DNA of 64,000 nucleotides from Nematostella vectensis (GCF_932526225.1 NC_064041.1:8306313-8370312), one strand, 5' to 3'; shown: positions 18,356 to 28,986, counted from the stretch's first letter. Translations and numbers: made by a program. The notes: a model not told the origin generated them from the letters alone.

Positions 18356-18428
18356 GGGTGATTAGCGCAAATGGTAGAGCGCCCGCTTAGCATGCGGGAG
18401 GTACCGGGATCGATACCCGGATTCTCCA
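18356..18428 (+). tRNA. tRNA-Ala-AGC: tRNA-Ala(AGC), two mismatches
   Basis: Unit 20. GGGTGAT and GCGC as in unit 16. Confidence 0.83.
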
Positions 18429-18626
18429 GATTTTTTCGCTTGGTAAAGAGAAATCCATTTTTTAGGCAATTTGGACTAAGTTAGAGTGCAAATAATGCCT
18501 ATTGGAATAATAAAAAGCGTTTAAGAACTTGATTTTCCACCACCTCAGAAGACAGGTCTTATCAATCAAATCGACACGAATTTATTTTGTACTGTATCTG
18601 GAAATATTCTGCTGCTAAACAGGAAG

Positions 18627-18697
18627 GCACTGGTGGTTCAGTGGTAGAATTCTCGCCTGCCACGCGGGAGGCCCGGGTTCGATTCCCGGCCAGTGCA
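18627..18697 (+). tRNA. tRNA-Gly-GCC: tRNA-Gly(GCC)
   Basis: Unit 21. Consensus. Confidence 0.97.
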
Positions 18698-18861
18698 ATG
18701 TTTATTTTGTTTTTGGCTGGAAAACATCAAATGCAAATTTCAGTACCTATATTTTCTATTAAACTCCTGTGTTGTGTACTTAAATAGGTAAACTGCAAAT
18801 TAAAAGCATAGCTTTAACACAAGAAACAAAACCGAATTTCCTCCCCAAGGCTTCAATCGTT

Positions 18862-18933
18862 AGCAGAGTGGCGCAGTGGAAGCGTGCGGGGTCCATAACC
18901 CAGAGGTCCGAGGATCGAAACCTTGCTCTTCTA
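18862..18933 (+). pseudogene. Decayed iMet(CAT) copy
   Basis: Unit 21. Anticodon stem CGGGG (G-A mismatch), loop TCCATAA, acceptor CTCTTCT mismatch. Anticodon CAT kept. Confidence 0.72.
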
Positions 18934-19188
18934 GAAGTGCGTCATTTTTTTGTCGCTGATATCAAGAACAGAAACAAAACATTAGCAATTGTATTCGAGC
19001 CAATAAAATTGTGTTTGTACAAAATTTCAAAACTACTCGCGCAAAATTATAGAGACTCTCTTGCAAGCTAAAAACTTTGTTTGATTGTTTTCAACGTGTC
19101 TTTATGATTTTGCGTTTGTATTTAAATATCCTGGAAAGCAGTTCAGAATCAGCCATATGCAGCTTCATGTGGTTTAGTTCTGATTACT

Positions 19189-19261
19189 GGGGAATTAGCT
19201 CAAATGGTAGAGCGCCCGCTTAGCATGCGGGAGGTACCGGGATCGATACCCGGATTCTCCA
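19189..19261 (+). tRNA. tRNA-Ala-AGC: tRNA-Ala(AGC)
   Basis: Unit 21. A5 version, consensus. Confidence 0.97.
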
Positions 19262-19460
19262 GATTTTTTCGCTTGGTATAAGAGAAATCCATTTTTTATG
19301 CAATTTCAACAAAGTTAGAGTGCAAATAATGCCTATTGGAATAATAAAAAGCGTTTAAGAATTTGATTTTCCACCACCTCAGAAGACAGGTCTTATCAAT
19401 CAAATCGACACGAATTTATTTTGTACTGTATCTGGAAATATTCTGCTGCTAAACAGGAAG

Positions 19461-19531
19461 GCATTGGTGGTTCAGTGGTAGAATTCTCGCCTGCCACGCG
19501 GGAGGCCCGGGTTCGATTCCCGGCCAGTGCA
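19461..19531 (+). tRNA. tRNA-Gly-GCC: tRNA-Gly(GCC), T4 version
   Basis: Unit 22. GCATTGG with T4:G69; no other change. Confidence 0.96.
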
Positions 19532-19693
19532 ATGTTTATTTTTTTTTGCTGGAAAATATCAAATGCAAATGTCAGTATCTATATTTTCTATTAAACTCCT
19601 CTGTTGTGTAATTAAATCGGTAAACTGCAAATTAAAAGCATAGCTTTAACACAAGAAACAAAACCGAATTTCTTCCCCAAGGCTTCAATCGTT

Positions 19694-19765
19694 AGCAGAG
19701 TGGCGCAGTGGAAGCGTGCTGGGCCCATAACCCAGAGGTCCGAGGATCGAAACCTTGCTCTGCTA
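19694..19765 (+). tRNA. tRNA-iMet-CAT: Initiator tRNA-Met(CAT)
   Basis: Unit 22. Consensus. Confidence 0.97.
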
Positions 19766-20021
19766 GAGGTGCGTCAGTTTTTTGTCGCTGATATCAAGAA
19801 GAGAAACAACACATTAGCAATTGTATTCGAGCAAATAAAGATTGTGTATGTACAAAATTTCAAAACTACTCGCGCAAAATTATAGAGACTCTCTAGCAAG
19901 CAAAAAACTTTGTTTGATTGTTTTTAATGTGTCTTTATGATTTTGCGTTTGTATTTAAATATTCTTGAAAGCAGTTCAGAATCAGCCATATGCAGCTTCA
20001 TGTGGTTTAGTTCTGATTACT

Positions 20022-20094
20022 GGGGGATTAGCTCAAATGGTAGAGCGCTTGCTCAGCATGAGGGAGGTACTGGGATCGATACCCGGATTCTCCA
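20022..20094 (+). tRNA. tRNA-Ala-AGC: tRNA-Ala(AGC), type B'
   Basis: Unit 22. Type B with GAGGG in the anticodon stem (G-A instead of G-G). Confidence 0.83.
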
Positions 20095-20292
20095 GATTTT
20101 TTCGCTTGGTAAAGAGAAAACCATTTTTTAGGCAATTTCGACTAAGTTAGACTGCAAATAATGCCTATTGGAATAATAAAAAGCGTTTTAGAATTTGATT
20201 TTCAACCACCTCAGAAGACAGGTCTTATCAATCAAATCGACACGAATTTATTTTGTACTGTATCTGGAAATATTCTGCTGCTAAACAGGAAG

Positions 20293-20363
20293 GCACTGGT
20301 GGTTCAGTGGTAGTATTCTCGCCTGCCACGCGGGAGGCCCGGGTTCGATTCCCGGCCAGTGCA
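20293..20363 (+). tRNA. tRNA-Gly-GCC: tRNA-Gly(GCC), D-stem variant
   Basis: Unit 23. GGTAGTATTC: one D-stem T-T mismatch. Shared with units 25, 26 and 28. Confidence 0.9.
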
Positions 20364-20527
20364 ATGTTTATTTTGTTTTTGGCTGGAAAACATCAAATGC
20401 AAATGTCAGTACCTATATTTTCTATTAAACTCCTGTGTTGTGTACTTAAATCGGTAAACTGCAAATTAAAAGCATAGCTTTAACACAAGAAACGAAACCG
20501 AATTTCCTCCCCAAGGCTTCAATCGTT

Positions 20528-20599
20528 AGCAGAGTGGCGCAGTGGAAGCGTGCTGGGCCCATAACCCAGAGGTCCGAGGATCGAAACCTTGCTCTGCTA
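20528..20599 (+). tRNA. tRNA-iMet-CAT: Initiator tRNA-Met(CAT)
   Basis: Unit 23. Consensus. Confidence 0.97.
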
Positions 20600-20856
20600 G
20601 AAGTGCGTCATTTTTTTGTCGCTGATATCAAAGAAGAGAAACAAAACATTAGCAATTGTATTCGAGCCAATAAAGATTGTGTTTGTACAAAATTTCAAAA
20701 CTACTTGCGCAAAATTATAGAGACTCTCTTGCAAGCTAAAAACTTTGTTTGATTGTTTTCAACGTGTCTTTATGATTTTGCGTTTGTATTTAAATATCCT
20801 GGAAAGCAGTTCAGAATCAGCCATATGCAGCTTCATGTGGTTTAGTTCTGATTACT

Positions 20857-20929
20857 GGGGAATTAGCTCAAATGGTAGAGCGCCCGCTTAGCATGCGGGA
20901 GGTACCGGGATCGATACCCGGATTCTCCA
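20857..20929 (+). tRNA. tRNA-Ala-AGC: tRNA-Ala(AGC)
   Basis: Unit 23. A5 version, consensus. Confidence 0.97.
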
Positions 20930-21128
20930 GATTTTTTCGCTTGGTATAAGAGAAATCCATTTTTTAGGCAATTTCGACTAAGTTAGAGTGCAAATAATGC
21001 CTATTGGAATAATAAAAAGCGTTTAAGAATTTGATTTTCCACCACCTCAGAAGACAGGTCTTATCAATCAAATCGACACGAATTTATTTTGTACTGTATC
21101 TGGAAATATTCTGCTGCTAAACAGGAAG

Positions 21129-21199
21129 GCATTAGTGGTTCAGTGGTAGAATTCTCGCCTGCCACGCGGGAGGCCCGGGTTCGATTCCCGGCCAGTGCA
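21129..21199 (+). tRNA. tRNA-Gly-GCC: tRNA-Gly(GCC), T4 version
   Basis: Unit 24. GCATTAG adds an A6-C67 mismatch, private to this copy of the block. Confidence 0.9.
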
Positions 21200-21361
21200 A
21201 TGTTTATTTTTTTTTGCTGGAAAATATCAAATGCAAATGTCAGTATCTATATTTTCTATTAAACTCCTCTGTTGTGTAATTAAATCGGTAAACTGCAAAT
21301 TAAAAGCATAGCTTTAACACAAGAAACAAAACCGAATTTCTTCCACAAGGCTTCAATCGTT

Positions 21362-21433
21362 AGCAGAGTGGCGCAGTGGAAGCGTGCTGGGCCCATAACC
21401 CAGAGGTCCGAGGATCGAAACCTTGCTCTGCTA
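21362..21433 (+). tRNA. tRNA-iMet-CAT: Initiator tRNA-Met(CAT)
   Basis: Unit 24. Consensus. Confidence 0.97.
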
Positions 21434-21689
21434 GAGGTGCGTCAGTTTTTTGTCGCTGATATCAAGAAGAGAAACAACACATTAGCAATTGTATTCGAGC
21501 AAATAAAGATTGTGTATGTACAAAATTTCAAAACTACTCGCGCAAAATTATAGAGACTCTCTAGCAAGCAAAAAACTTTGTTTGATTGTTTTTAATGTGT
21601 CTTTATGATTTTGCGTTTGTATTTAAATATTCTTGAAAGCAGTTCAGAATCAGCCATATGCAGCTTCATGTGGTTTAGTTCTGATTACT

Positions 21690-21762
21690 GGGGGATTAGC
21701 TCAAATGGTAGAGCGCTTGCTCAGCATGAGGGAGGTACTGGGATCGATACCCGGATTCTCCA
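21690..21762 (+). tRNA. tRNA-Ala-AGC: tRNA-Ala(AGC), type B'
   Basis: Unit 24. Same as unit 22. Confidence 0.83.
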
Positions 21763-21960
21763 GATTTTTTCGCTTGGTAAAGAGAAAACCATTTTTTAGG
21801 CAATTTCGACTAAGTTAGACTGCAAATAATGCCTATTGGAATAATAAAAAGCGTTTTAGAATTTGATTTTCAACCACCTCAGAAGACAGGTCTTATCAAT
21901 CAAATCGACACGAATTTATTTTGTACTGTATCTGGAAATATTCTGCTGCTAAACAGGAAG

Positions 21961-22031
21961 GCACTGGTGGTTCAGTGGTAGTATTCTCGCCTGCCACGCG
22001 GGAGGCCCGGGTTCGATTCCCGGCCAGTGCA
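21961..22031 (+). tRNA. tRNA-Gly-GCC: tRNA-Gly(GCC), D-stem variant
   Basis: Unit 25. GTATT variant. Confidence 0.9.
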
Positions 22032-22195
22032 ATGTTTATTTTGTTTTTGGCTGGAAAACATCAAATGCAAATGTCAGTACCTATATTTTCTATTAAACTC
22101 CTGTGTTGTGTACTTAAATCGGTAAACTGCAAATTAAAAGCATAGCTTTAACACAAGAAACGAAACCGAATTTCCTCCCCAAGGCTTCAATCGTT

Positions 22196-22267
22196 AGCAG
22201 AGTGGCGCAGTGGAAGCGTGCTGGGCCCATAACCCAGAGGTCCGAGGATCGAAACCTTGCTCTGCTA
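22196..22267 (+). tRNA. tRNA-iMet-CAT: Initiator tRNA-Met(CAT)
   Basis: Unit 25. Consensus. Confidence 0.97.
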
Positions 22268-22523
22268 GAAGTGCGTCATTTTTTTGTCGCTGATATCAAG
22301 AAGAGAAACAAAACATTAGCAATTGTATTCGAGCCAATAAAGATTGTGTTTGTACAAAATTTCAAAACTACTTGCGCAAAATTATAGAGACTCTCTTGCA
22401 AGCTAAAAACTTTGTTTGATTGTTTTCAACGTGTCTTTATGATTTTGCGTTTGTATTTAAATATCCTGGAAAGCAGTTCAGAATCAGCCATATGCAGCTT
22501 CATGTGGTTTAGTTCTGATTACT

Positions 22524-22596
22524 GGGGAATTAGCTCAAATGGTAGAGCGCCCGCTTAGCATGCGGGAGGTACCGGGATCGATACCCGGATTCTCCA
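22524..22596 (+). tRNA. tRNA-Ala-AGC: tRNA-Ala(AGC)
   Basis: Unit 25. A5 version, consensus. Confidence 0.97.
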
Positions 22597-22795
22597 GATT
22601 TTTTCGCTTGGTATAAGAGAAATCCATTTCTTAGGCAATTTGGACTAAGTTAGACTGCAAATAATGCCTATTGGAATAATAAAAAGCGTTTTAGAATTTG
22701 ATTTTCAACCACCTCAGAAGACAGGTCTTATCAATCAAATCGACACGAATTTATTTTGTACTGTATCTGGAAATATTCTGCTGCTAAACAGGAAG

Positions 22796-22866
22796 GCACT
22801 GGTGGTTCAGTGGTAGTATTCTCGCCTGCCACGCGGGAGGCCCGGGTTCGATTCCCGGCCAGTGCA
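22796..22866 (+). tRNA. tRNA-Gly-GCC: tRNA-Gly(GCC), D-stem variant
   Basis: Unit 26. GTATT variant; unit 26 is nearly a copy of unit 25, 835 bp on. Confidence 0.9.
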
Positions 22867-23030
22867 ATGTTTATTTTGTTTTTGGCTGGAAAACATCAAA
22901 TGCAAATGTCAGTACCTATATTTTCTATTAAACTCCTGTGTTGTGTACTTAAATCGGTAAACTGCAAATTAAAAGCATAGCTTTAACACAAGAAACGAAA
23001 CCGAATTTCCTCCCCAAGGCTTCAATCGTT

Positions 23031-23102
23031 AGCAGAGTGGCGCAGTGGAAGCGTGCTGGGCCCATAACCCAGAGGTCCGAGGATCGAAACCTTGCTCTGC
23101 TA
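23031..23102 (+). tRNA. tRNA-iMet-CAT: Initiator tRNA-Met(CAT)
   Basis: Unit 26. Consensus. Confidence 0.97.
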
Positions 23103-23358
23103 GAAGTGCGTCATTTTTTTGTCGCTGATATCAAGAAGAGAAACAAAACATTAGCAATTGTATTCGAGCCAATAAAGATTGTGTTTGTACAAAATTTCAA
23201 AACTACTTGCGCAAAATTATAGAGACTCTCTTGCAAGCTAAAAACTTTGTTTGATTGTTTTCAACGTGTCTTTATGATTTTGCGTTTGTATTTAAATATC
23301 CTGGAAAGCAGTTCAGAATCAGCCATATGCAGCTTCATGTGGTTTAGTTCTGATTACT

Positions 23359-23431
23359 GGGGAATTAGCTCAAATGGTAGAGCGCCCGCTTAGCATGCGG
23401 GAGGTACCGGGATCGATACCCGGATTCTCCA
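23359..23431 (+). tRNA. tRNA-Ala-AGC: tRNA-Ala(AGC)
   Basis: Unit 26. A5 version, consensus. Confidence 0.97.
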
Positions 23432-23630
23432 GATTTTTTCGCTTGGTATAAGAGAAATCCATTTTTTAGGCAATTTGGACTAAGTTAGAGTGCAAATAAT
23501 GCCTATTGGAATAATAAAAAGCGTTTAAGAATTTGATTTTCCACCACCTCAGAAGACAGGTCTTATCAATCAAATCGACACGAATTTATTTTGTACTGTA
23601 TCTGGAAATATTCTGCTGCTAAACAGGAAG

Positions 23631-23701
23631 GCATTGGTGGTTCAGTGGTAGAATTCTCGCCTGCCACGCGGGAGGCCCGGGTTCGATTCCCGGCCAGTGC
23701 A
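23631..23701 (+). tRNA. tRNA-Gly-GCC: tRNA-Gly(GCC), T4 version
   Basis: Unit 27. T4:G69, otherwise consensus. Confidence 0.96.
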
Positions 23702-23863
23702 ATGTTTATTTTTTTTTGCTGGAAAATATCAAATGCAAATGTCAGTATCTATATTTTCTATTAAACTCCTCTGTTGTGTAATTAAATCGGTAAACTGCAA
23801 ATTAAAAGCATAGCTTTAACACAAGAAACAAAACCGAATTTCTTCCCCAAGGCTTCAATCGTT

Positions 23864-23935
23864 AGCAGAGTGGCGCAGTGGAAGCGTGCTGGGCCCATAA
23901 CCCAGAGGTCCGAGGATCGAAACCTTGCTCTGCTA
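23864..23935 (+). tRNA. tRNA-iMet-CAT: Initiator tRNA-Met(CAT)
   Basis: Unit 27. Consensus. Confidence 0.97.
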
Positions 23936-24191
23936 GAGGTGCGTCAGTTTTTTGTCGCTGATATCAAGAAGAGAAACAACACATTAGCAATTGTATTCGA
24001 GCAAATAAAGATTGTGTTTGTACAAAATTTCAAAACTACTCGCGCAAAATTTTAGAGACTCTCTAGCAAGCAAAAAACTTTGTTTTATTGATTTCAATGT
24101 GTCTTTATGATTTTGCGTTTGTATTTAAGTATCCTGGAAAGCAGTTCAGAATCAGCCATATGCCGCTTCATGTTGTGTAGTTCTGATTACT

Positions 24192-24264
24192 GGGGGATTA
24201 GCTCAAATGGTAGAGCGCCCGCTTAGCATGAGGGAGGTACCGGGATCGATACCCGGATTCTCCA
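24192..24264 (+). tRNA. tRNA-Ala-AGC: tRNA-Ala(AGC), stem mismatch
   Basis: Unit 27. Anticodon stem CCCGC/GAGGG, one G-A mismatch. Confidence 0.9.
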
Positions 24265-24462
24265 GATTTTTTCGCTTTGTAAAGAGAAATCCATTTTTTA
24301 GGCAATTTCGACTAAGTTAGAGTGCAAATAATGCCTATTGAAATAATAAAAAGCGTTTAATAATTTGATTTTCAACCACCTCAGAAGACAGGTCTTATCA
24401 ATCAAATCGACACGAATTTATTTTGTACTGTATCTGGAAATATTCTGCTGCTAAACAGGAAA

Positions 24463-24533
24463 GCACTCTTGGTTCAGTGGTAGTATTCTCGCCTGCCACG
24501 CGGGAGGCCCGGGTTCGATTCCCGGCCAGTGCA
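24463..24533 (+). tRNA. tRNA-Gly-GCC: tRNA-Gly(GCC), acceptor and D-stem mismatches
   Basis: Unit 28. GCACTCT opens the last two acceptor pairs; GTATT D-stem variant too. Possibly non-functional. Confidence 0.78.
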
Positions 24534-24697
24534 ATGTTTATTTTGTTTTTGGCTGGAAAACATCAAATGCAAATGTCAGTACCTATATTTTCTATTAAAC
24601 TCCTGTGTTGTGTACTTAAATCGGTAAACTGCAAATTAAAAGCATAGCTTTAACACAAGAAACGAAACCGAATTTCCTCCCCAAGGCTTCAATCGTT

Positions 24698-24769
24698 AGC
24701 AGAGTGGCGCAGTGGAAGCGTGCTGGGCCCATAACCCAGAGGTCCGAGGATCGAAACCTTGCTCTGCTA
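24698..24769 (+). tRNA. tRNA-iMet-CAT: Initiator tRNA-Met(CAT)
   Basis: Unit 28. Consensus. Confidence 0.97.
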
Positions 24770-25025
24770 GAAGTGCGTCATTTTTTTGTCGCTGATATCA
24801 AGAAGAGAAACAAAACATTAGCAATTGTATTCGAGCCAATAAAGATTGTGTTTGTACAAAATTTCAAAACTACTCGCGCAAAATTATAGAGACTCTCTTG
24901 CAAGCTAAAAACTTTGTTTGATTGTTTTCAACGTGTCTTTATGATTTTGCGTTTGTATTTTAATATCCTGGAAAGCAGTTCAGAATCAGCCATATGCCGC
25001 TTCATGTGGTGTAGTTCTGATTACT

Positions 25026-25098
25026 GGGGGATTAGCTCAAATGGTAGAGCGCCCGCTTAGCATGCTGGAGGTACCGGGATCGATACCCGGATTCTCCA
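25026..25098 (+). tRNA. tRNA-Ala-AGC: tRNA-Ala(AGC), stem mismatch
   Basis: Unit 28. Anticodon stem GCTGG, one C-T mismatch. Confidence 0.9.
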
Positions 25099-25296
25099 GA
25101 TTTTTTCGCTTGGTATAAGAGAAATCCATTTTTTGGCAATTTCGACTAAGTTAGAGTGCAAATAATGCCTATTGGAATAATAAAAAGCGTTTAAGAATTT
25201 GATTTTCCCCCACCTTAGAAGACAGGTCTTATCAATCAAATCGACACGAATTTATTTTGTACTGTATCTGGAAATATTCTGCTGCTAAACAGGAAG

Positions 25297-25367
25297 GCAT
25301 TGGTGGTTCAGTGGTAGAATTCTCGCCTGCCACGCGGGAGGCCCGGGTTCGATTCCCGGCCAGTGCA
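25297..25367 (+). tRNA. tRNA-Gly-GCC: tRNA-Gly(GCC), T4 version
   Basis: Unit 29. T4:G69, otherwise consensus. The octamer in the next spacer is mutated to ATTCAAAT. Confidence 0.96.
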
Positions 25368-25531
25368 ATGTTTATTTTTTTTTTTGCTGGAAAATATCAA
25401 ATTCAAATGTCAGTATCTATATTTTCTATTAAACTCCTCTGTTGTGTACTTAAATCGGTAAACTGCAAATTAAAAGCATAGCTTTAACACAAGAAACAAA
25501 ACCGAATTTCTTCCCCAAGGCTTCAATCGTT

Positions 25532-25603
25532 AGCAGAGTGGCGCAGTGGAAGCGTGCTGGGCCCATAACCCAGAGGTCCGAGGATCGAAACCTTGCTCTG
25601 CTA
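25532..25603 (+). tRNA. tRNA-iMet-CAT: Initiator tRNA-Met(CAT)
   Basis: Unit 29. Consensus. Confidence 0.97.
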
Positions 25604-25859
25604 GAGGTGCGTCAGTTTTTTGTCGCTGATATCAAGAAGAGAAACAACACATTAGCAATTGTATTCGAGCAAATAAAGATTGTGTTTGTACAAAATTTCA
25701 AAACAACTCGCGCAAAATTTTAGAGACTCTCTAGCAAGCAAAAAACTTTGTTTGATTGTTTTTAATGTGTCTTTATGATTTTGCGTTTGTATTTAAATAT
25801 TCTTAAAAGCAGTTCAGAATCAGCCATATGCAGCTTCATGTGGTTAAGTTCTGATTACT

Positions 25860-25932
25860 GGGGGATTAGCTCAAATGGTAGAGCGCTTGCTCAGCATGGG
25901 GGAGGTACTGGGATCGATACCCGGATTCTCCA
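25860..25932 (+). tRNA. tRNA-Ala-AGC: tRNA-Ala(AGC), type B
   Basis: Unit 29. Type B. Confidence 0.85.
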
Positions 25933-26133
25933 GATTTTTTCGCTTGGTATAAGAGAAATCCATTTTTTAGGCAATTTCGACTAAGTTAGACTGCAAATAA
26001 TGCCTATTGGAATAATAAAAAGCGTTTTAGAATTAGATTTTCCACCACCTCAGAAGACAGGTCTTATCAATCAAATCGACACGAATTTTTTTTTTGTACT
26101 GTATCTGGAAATATTCTGCTGCTAAACAGGAAG

Positions 26134-26182
26134 GCACTGGTGGTTCAGTGGTAGAATTCTCGCCTGCCACGCGGGAGGCCCG
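26134..26182 (+). pseudogene. tRNA-Gly remnant, 49 nt
   Basis: Unit 30, short type. Confidence 0.93.
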
Positions 26183-26209
26183 ATTTTCCTTCCAAAGGCT
26201 TCAATGGTT

Positions 26210-26281
26210 AGCAGAGTGGCGCAGTGGAAGCGTGCTGGGCCCATAACCCAGAGGTCCGAGGATCGAAACCTTGCTCTGCTA
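26210..26281 (+). tRNA. tRNA-iMet-CAT: Initiator tRNA-Met(CAT)
   Basis: Unit 30. Consensus. Confidence 0.97.
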
Positions 26282-26536
26282 GAGGTGCGTCATTTTTTTG
26301 GCGCTGATATCAAGAAGATTTTCAAACATTAGCAATTGTATTCGAGCCAAAAAAGATTGTGTTTGTACAAAATTTCAAAACTACTCGCGCAAAATTATAG
26401 AGACTCTCTTGCAAGCTAAAAACTTTGTTTTATTGTTTTCAATGTGTCTTTATGATTTTGCGTTTGTAGTTAAATATCCTGGAAAACAGTTCAGAATCAG
26501 CCATATGCAGCTTCATGTGGTTTAGTTCTGATTACC

Positions 26537-26609
26537 TGGGAATTAGCTGAAATGGTAGAGCGCCCGCTTAGCATGCGGGAGGTACCGGGATCGATACCCG
26601 GATTCTCCA
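26537..26609 (+). tRNA. tRNA-Ala-AGC: tRNA-Ala(AGC), T1 and D-stem mismatches
   Basis: Unit 30. T1 opposite C72, and GCTG in the D-stem (G13-G22). A5 version. Confidence 0.82.
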
Positions 26610-26807
26610 GATTTTTTCGCTTGGTAAAGAGAAATCCATTTTTTAGGCAATTGCGACTAAGTTAGAGTGCAAATAATGCCTATTGGAATAATAAAAAGCG
26701 TTTAAGAATTTGATTTTCCACCACCTCAGAAGACAGGTCTTATCAATCAAATCGACACGAATTTATTTTGTACTGTATCTGGAAATATTCTACTGCTAAA
26801 CAGGAAG

Positions 26808-26856
26808 GCACTGGTGGTTCAGTGGTAGAATTCTCGCCTGCCACGCGGGAGGCCCG
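26808..26856 (+). pseudogene. tRNA-Gly remnant, 49 nt
   Basis: Unit 31, short type. Confidence 0.93.
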
Positions 26857-26883
26857 ATTTTCCTTCCAAAGGCTTCAATGGTT

Positions 26884-26955
26884 AGCAGAGTGGCGCAGTG
26901 GAAGCGTGCTGGGCCCATAACCCAGAGGTCCGAGGATCGAAACCTTGCTCTGCTA
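26884..26955 (+). tRNA. tRNA-iMet-CAT: Initiator tRNA-Met(CAT)
   Basis: Unit 31. Consensus. Confidence 0.97.
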
Positions 26956-27208
26956 GAGGTGCGTCATTTTTTTGGCGCTGATATCAAGAAGATTTACAAA
27001 CATTAGCAATTGTATTCGAGCCAAAAAAGATTGTGTTTGTACAAAATATCAAAACTACTCGCGCAAAATTATAGACTCTCTTGCAAGCTAAAAACTTTGT
27101 TTGATTGTTTTCAATGTGTCTTTATGATTTTGCGTTTGTAGTTAAATATCCTGGAAAACAGTTCAGAATCAGCCATATGCAGCTTCATGTGGTTTAGTTC
27201 TGATTACT

Positions 27209-27281
27209 GGGGGATTAGCTCAAATGGTAGAGCGCCCGCTTAGCATGCGGGAGGTACCGGGATCGATACCCTGATTCTCCA
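27209..27281 (+). tRNA. tRNA-Ala-AGC: tRNA-Ala(AGC), T64 subtype
   Basis: Unit 31. T-stem 3' strand CCCTG gives C50-T64. Shared with units 53, 59, 64, 66 and 77. Confidence 0.9.
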
Positions 27282-27479
27282 GATTTTTTCGCTTGGTAAA
27301 GAGAAATCCATTTTTTAGGCAATTTCGACTAAGTTAGAGTGCAAATAATGCCTATTGGAATAATAAAAAGCGTTTTAGAATTTGATTTTCAACCACCTCA
27401 GAAGACAGGTCTTATCAATCAAATCGACACGAATTCATTTTGTACTGTATCTGGAAATATTCTGCTGCCAAACAGGAAG

Positions 27480-27550
27480 GCACTGGTGGTTCAGTGGTAG
27501 AATTCTCGCCTGCCACGCGGGAGGCCCGGGTTCGATTCCCGGCCAGTGCA
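27480..27550 (+). tRNA. tRNA-Gly-GCC: tRNA-Gly(GCC)
   Basis: Unit 32. Consensus. Confidence 0.97.
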
Positions 27551-27714
27551 ATGTTTACTTTGTTTTTGGCTGGAAAACATCAAATGCAAATGTCAGTACC
27601 TATATTTTCTATTAAACTCCTGTGTTGTGTACTTAAATCGGTAAACTGCAAATTAAAAGCATAGCTTTAACACAAGAAACAAAACCGAATTTCCTCCCCA
27701 AGGCTTTAATCGTT

Positions 27715-27786
27715 AGCAGAGTGGCGCAGTGGAAGCGTGCTGGGCCCATAACCCAGAGGTCCGAGGATCGAAACCTTGCTCTGCTA
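27715..27786 (+). tRNA. tRNA-iMet-CAT: Initiator tRNA-Met(CAT)
   Basis: Unit 32. Consensus. Confidence 0.97.
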
Positions 27787-28042
27787 GAAGTGCGTCATTT
27801 TTTTGTCGCTGATATCAAGAAGAGAAACAAAACATTAGCATTTGTATTCGAGCCAATAAAGATTGTGTTTGTACAAAATTTCAAAACTACTCGCGCAAAA
27901 TTATAGAGACTCTCTTGCAAGCTAAAAACTTTGTTTGATTGTTTTCAACGTGTCTTTATGATTTTGCGTTTGTATTTAAATATCCTGGAAAGCAGTTCAG
28001 AATCAGCCATATGCAGCTTCATGTGGTTTAGTTCTGATTACT

Positions 28043-28115
28043 GGGGAATTAGCTCAAATGGTAGAGCGCCCGCTTAGCATGCGGGAGGTGCCGGGATCGA
28101 TACCCGGATTCTCCA
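28043..28115 (+). tRNA. tRNA-Ala-AGC: tRNA-Ala(AGC)
   Basis: Unit 32. A5 version; A to G in the variable loop (GGTGCC). Confidence 0.95.
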
Positions 28116-28314
28116 GATTTTTTCGCTTGGTATAAGAGAAATCCATTTTTAAGGCAATTTCGACTAAGTTAGAGTGCAAATAATGCCTATTGGAATAATA
28201 AAAAGCGTTTAAGAATTTGATTTTCCACCACCTCAGAAGACAGGTCTTATCAATCAAATCGACATGAATTTATTTTGTACTGTATCTTTAAATATTCTGC
28301 TGCTAAACAGGAAG

Positions 28315-28363
28315 GCACTGGTGGTTCAGTGGTAGAATTCTCGCCTGCCACGCGGGAGGCCCG
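28315..28363 (+). pseudogene. tRNA-Gly remnant, 49 nt
   Basis: Unit 33, short type. Confidence 0.93.
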
Positions 28364-28390
28364 ATTTTCCTTCCAAAGGCTTCAATGGTT

Positions 28391-28462
28391 AGCCGAGTGG
28401 CGCAGTGGAAGCGTGCTGGGCCCATAACCCAGAGGTCCGAGGATCGAAACCTTGCTCTGCTA
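28391..28462 (+). tRNA. tRNA-iMet-CAT: Initiator tRNA-Met(CAT), C4 subtype
   Basis: Unit 33. AGCCGAG: A4 to C makes C4-T69 a mismatch. The same change recurs in units 41, 45, 49, 53 and 59. Confidence 0.88.
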
Positions 28463-28715
28463 GAGGTGCGTCATTTTTTTGGCGCTGATATCAAGAAGAT
28501 TTACAAACATTAGCAATTGTATTCGAGCCAAAAAAGATTGTGTTTGTACAAAATATCAAAACTACTCGCGCAAAATTATAGACTCTCTTGCAAGCTAAAA
28601 ACTTTGTTTGATTGTTTTCAATGTGTCTTTATGATTTTGCGTTTGAAGTTAAATATCCTGGAAAACAGTTCAGAATCAGCCATATGCAGATTCATGTGGT
28701 TTAGTTCTGATTACT

Positions 28716-28788
28716 GGGGGATTAGCTCAAATGGTAGAGCGCCCGCTTAGCATGCGGGAGGTACCGGGATCGATACGCTGATTCTCCA
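28716..28788 (+). tRNA. tRNA-Ala-AGC: tRNA-Ala(AGC), T-stem damaged
   Basis: Unit 33. T-stem 3' strand CGCTG gives two mismatches and weakens the B box. Confidence 0.8.
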
Positions 28789-28986
28789 GATTTTTTTGCT
28801 TGGTAAAGAGAAATCCATTTTTTAGGCAATTTCGACTAAGTTAGAGTGCAAATAATGCCTATTGGAATAATAAAAAGCGTTTTAGAATTTGATTTTCAAC
28901 CATCTCAGAAGACAGGTCTTATCAATCAAATCGACACGAATTTATTTTGTACTGTATCTGGAAAAAATCTGCTGCTAAACAGGAAG

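Larger units (their letters stand above)
19461..21128 (+). repeat. Two-unit block, first copy (units 22-23, 1,668 bp)
   Basis: Repeated almost base for base at 21129-22795. Both copies carry a T4 Gly, a type B' Ala (ATGAGGG) and a Gly with GTATT in the D-stem. Few differences are visible, so the duplication is recent. Confidence 0.88.
21129..22795 (+). repeat. Two-unit block, second copy (units 24-25, 1,667 bp)
   Basis: Tandem copy of 19461-21128. Confidence 0.88.
26808..28314 (+). repeat. Short+long block, first copy (units 31-32, 1,507 bp)
   Basis: Repeated at 28315-29821. Both copies share the Ala with GTGCCGGG, the GCATTTGTATTC spacer word and TTTACTTTG after Gly. Confidence 0.85.
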
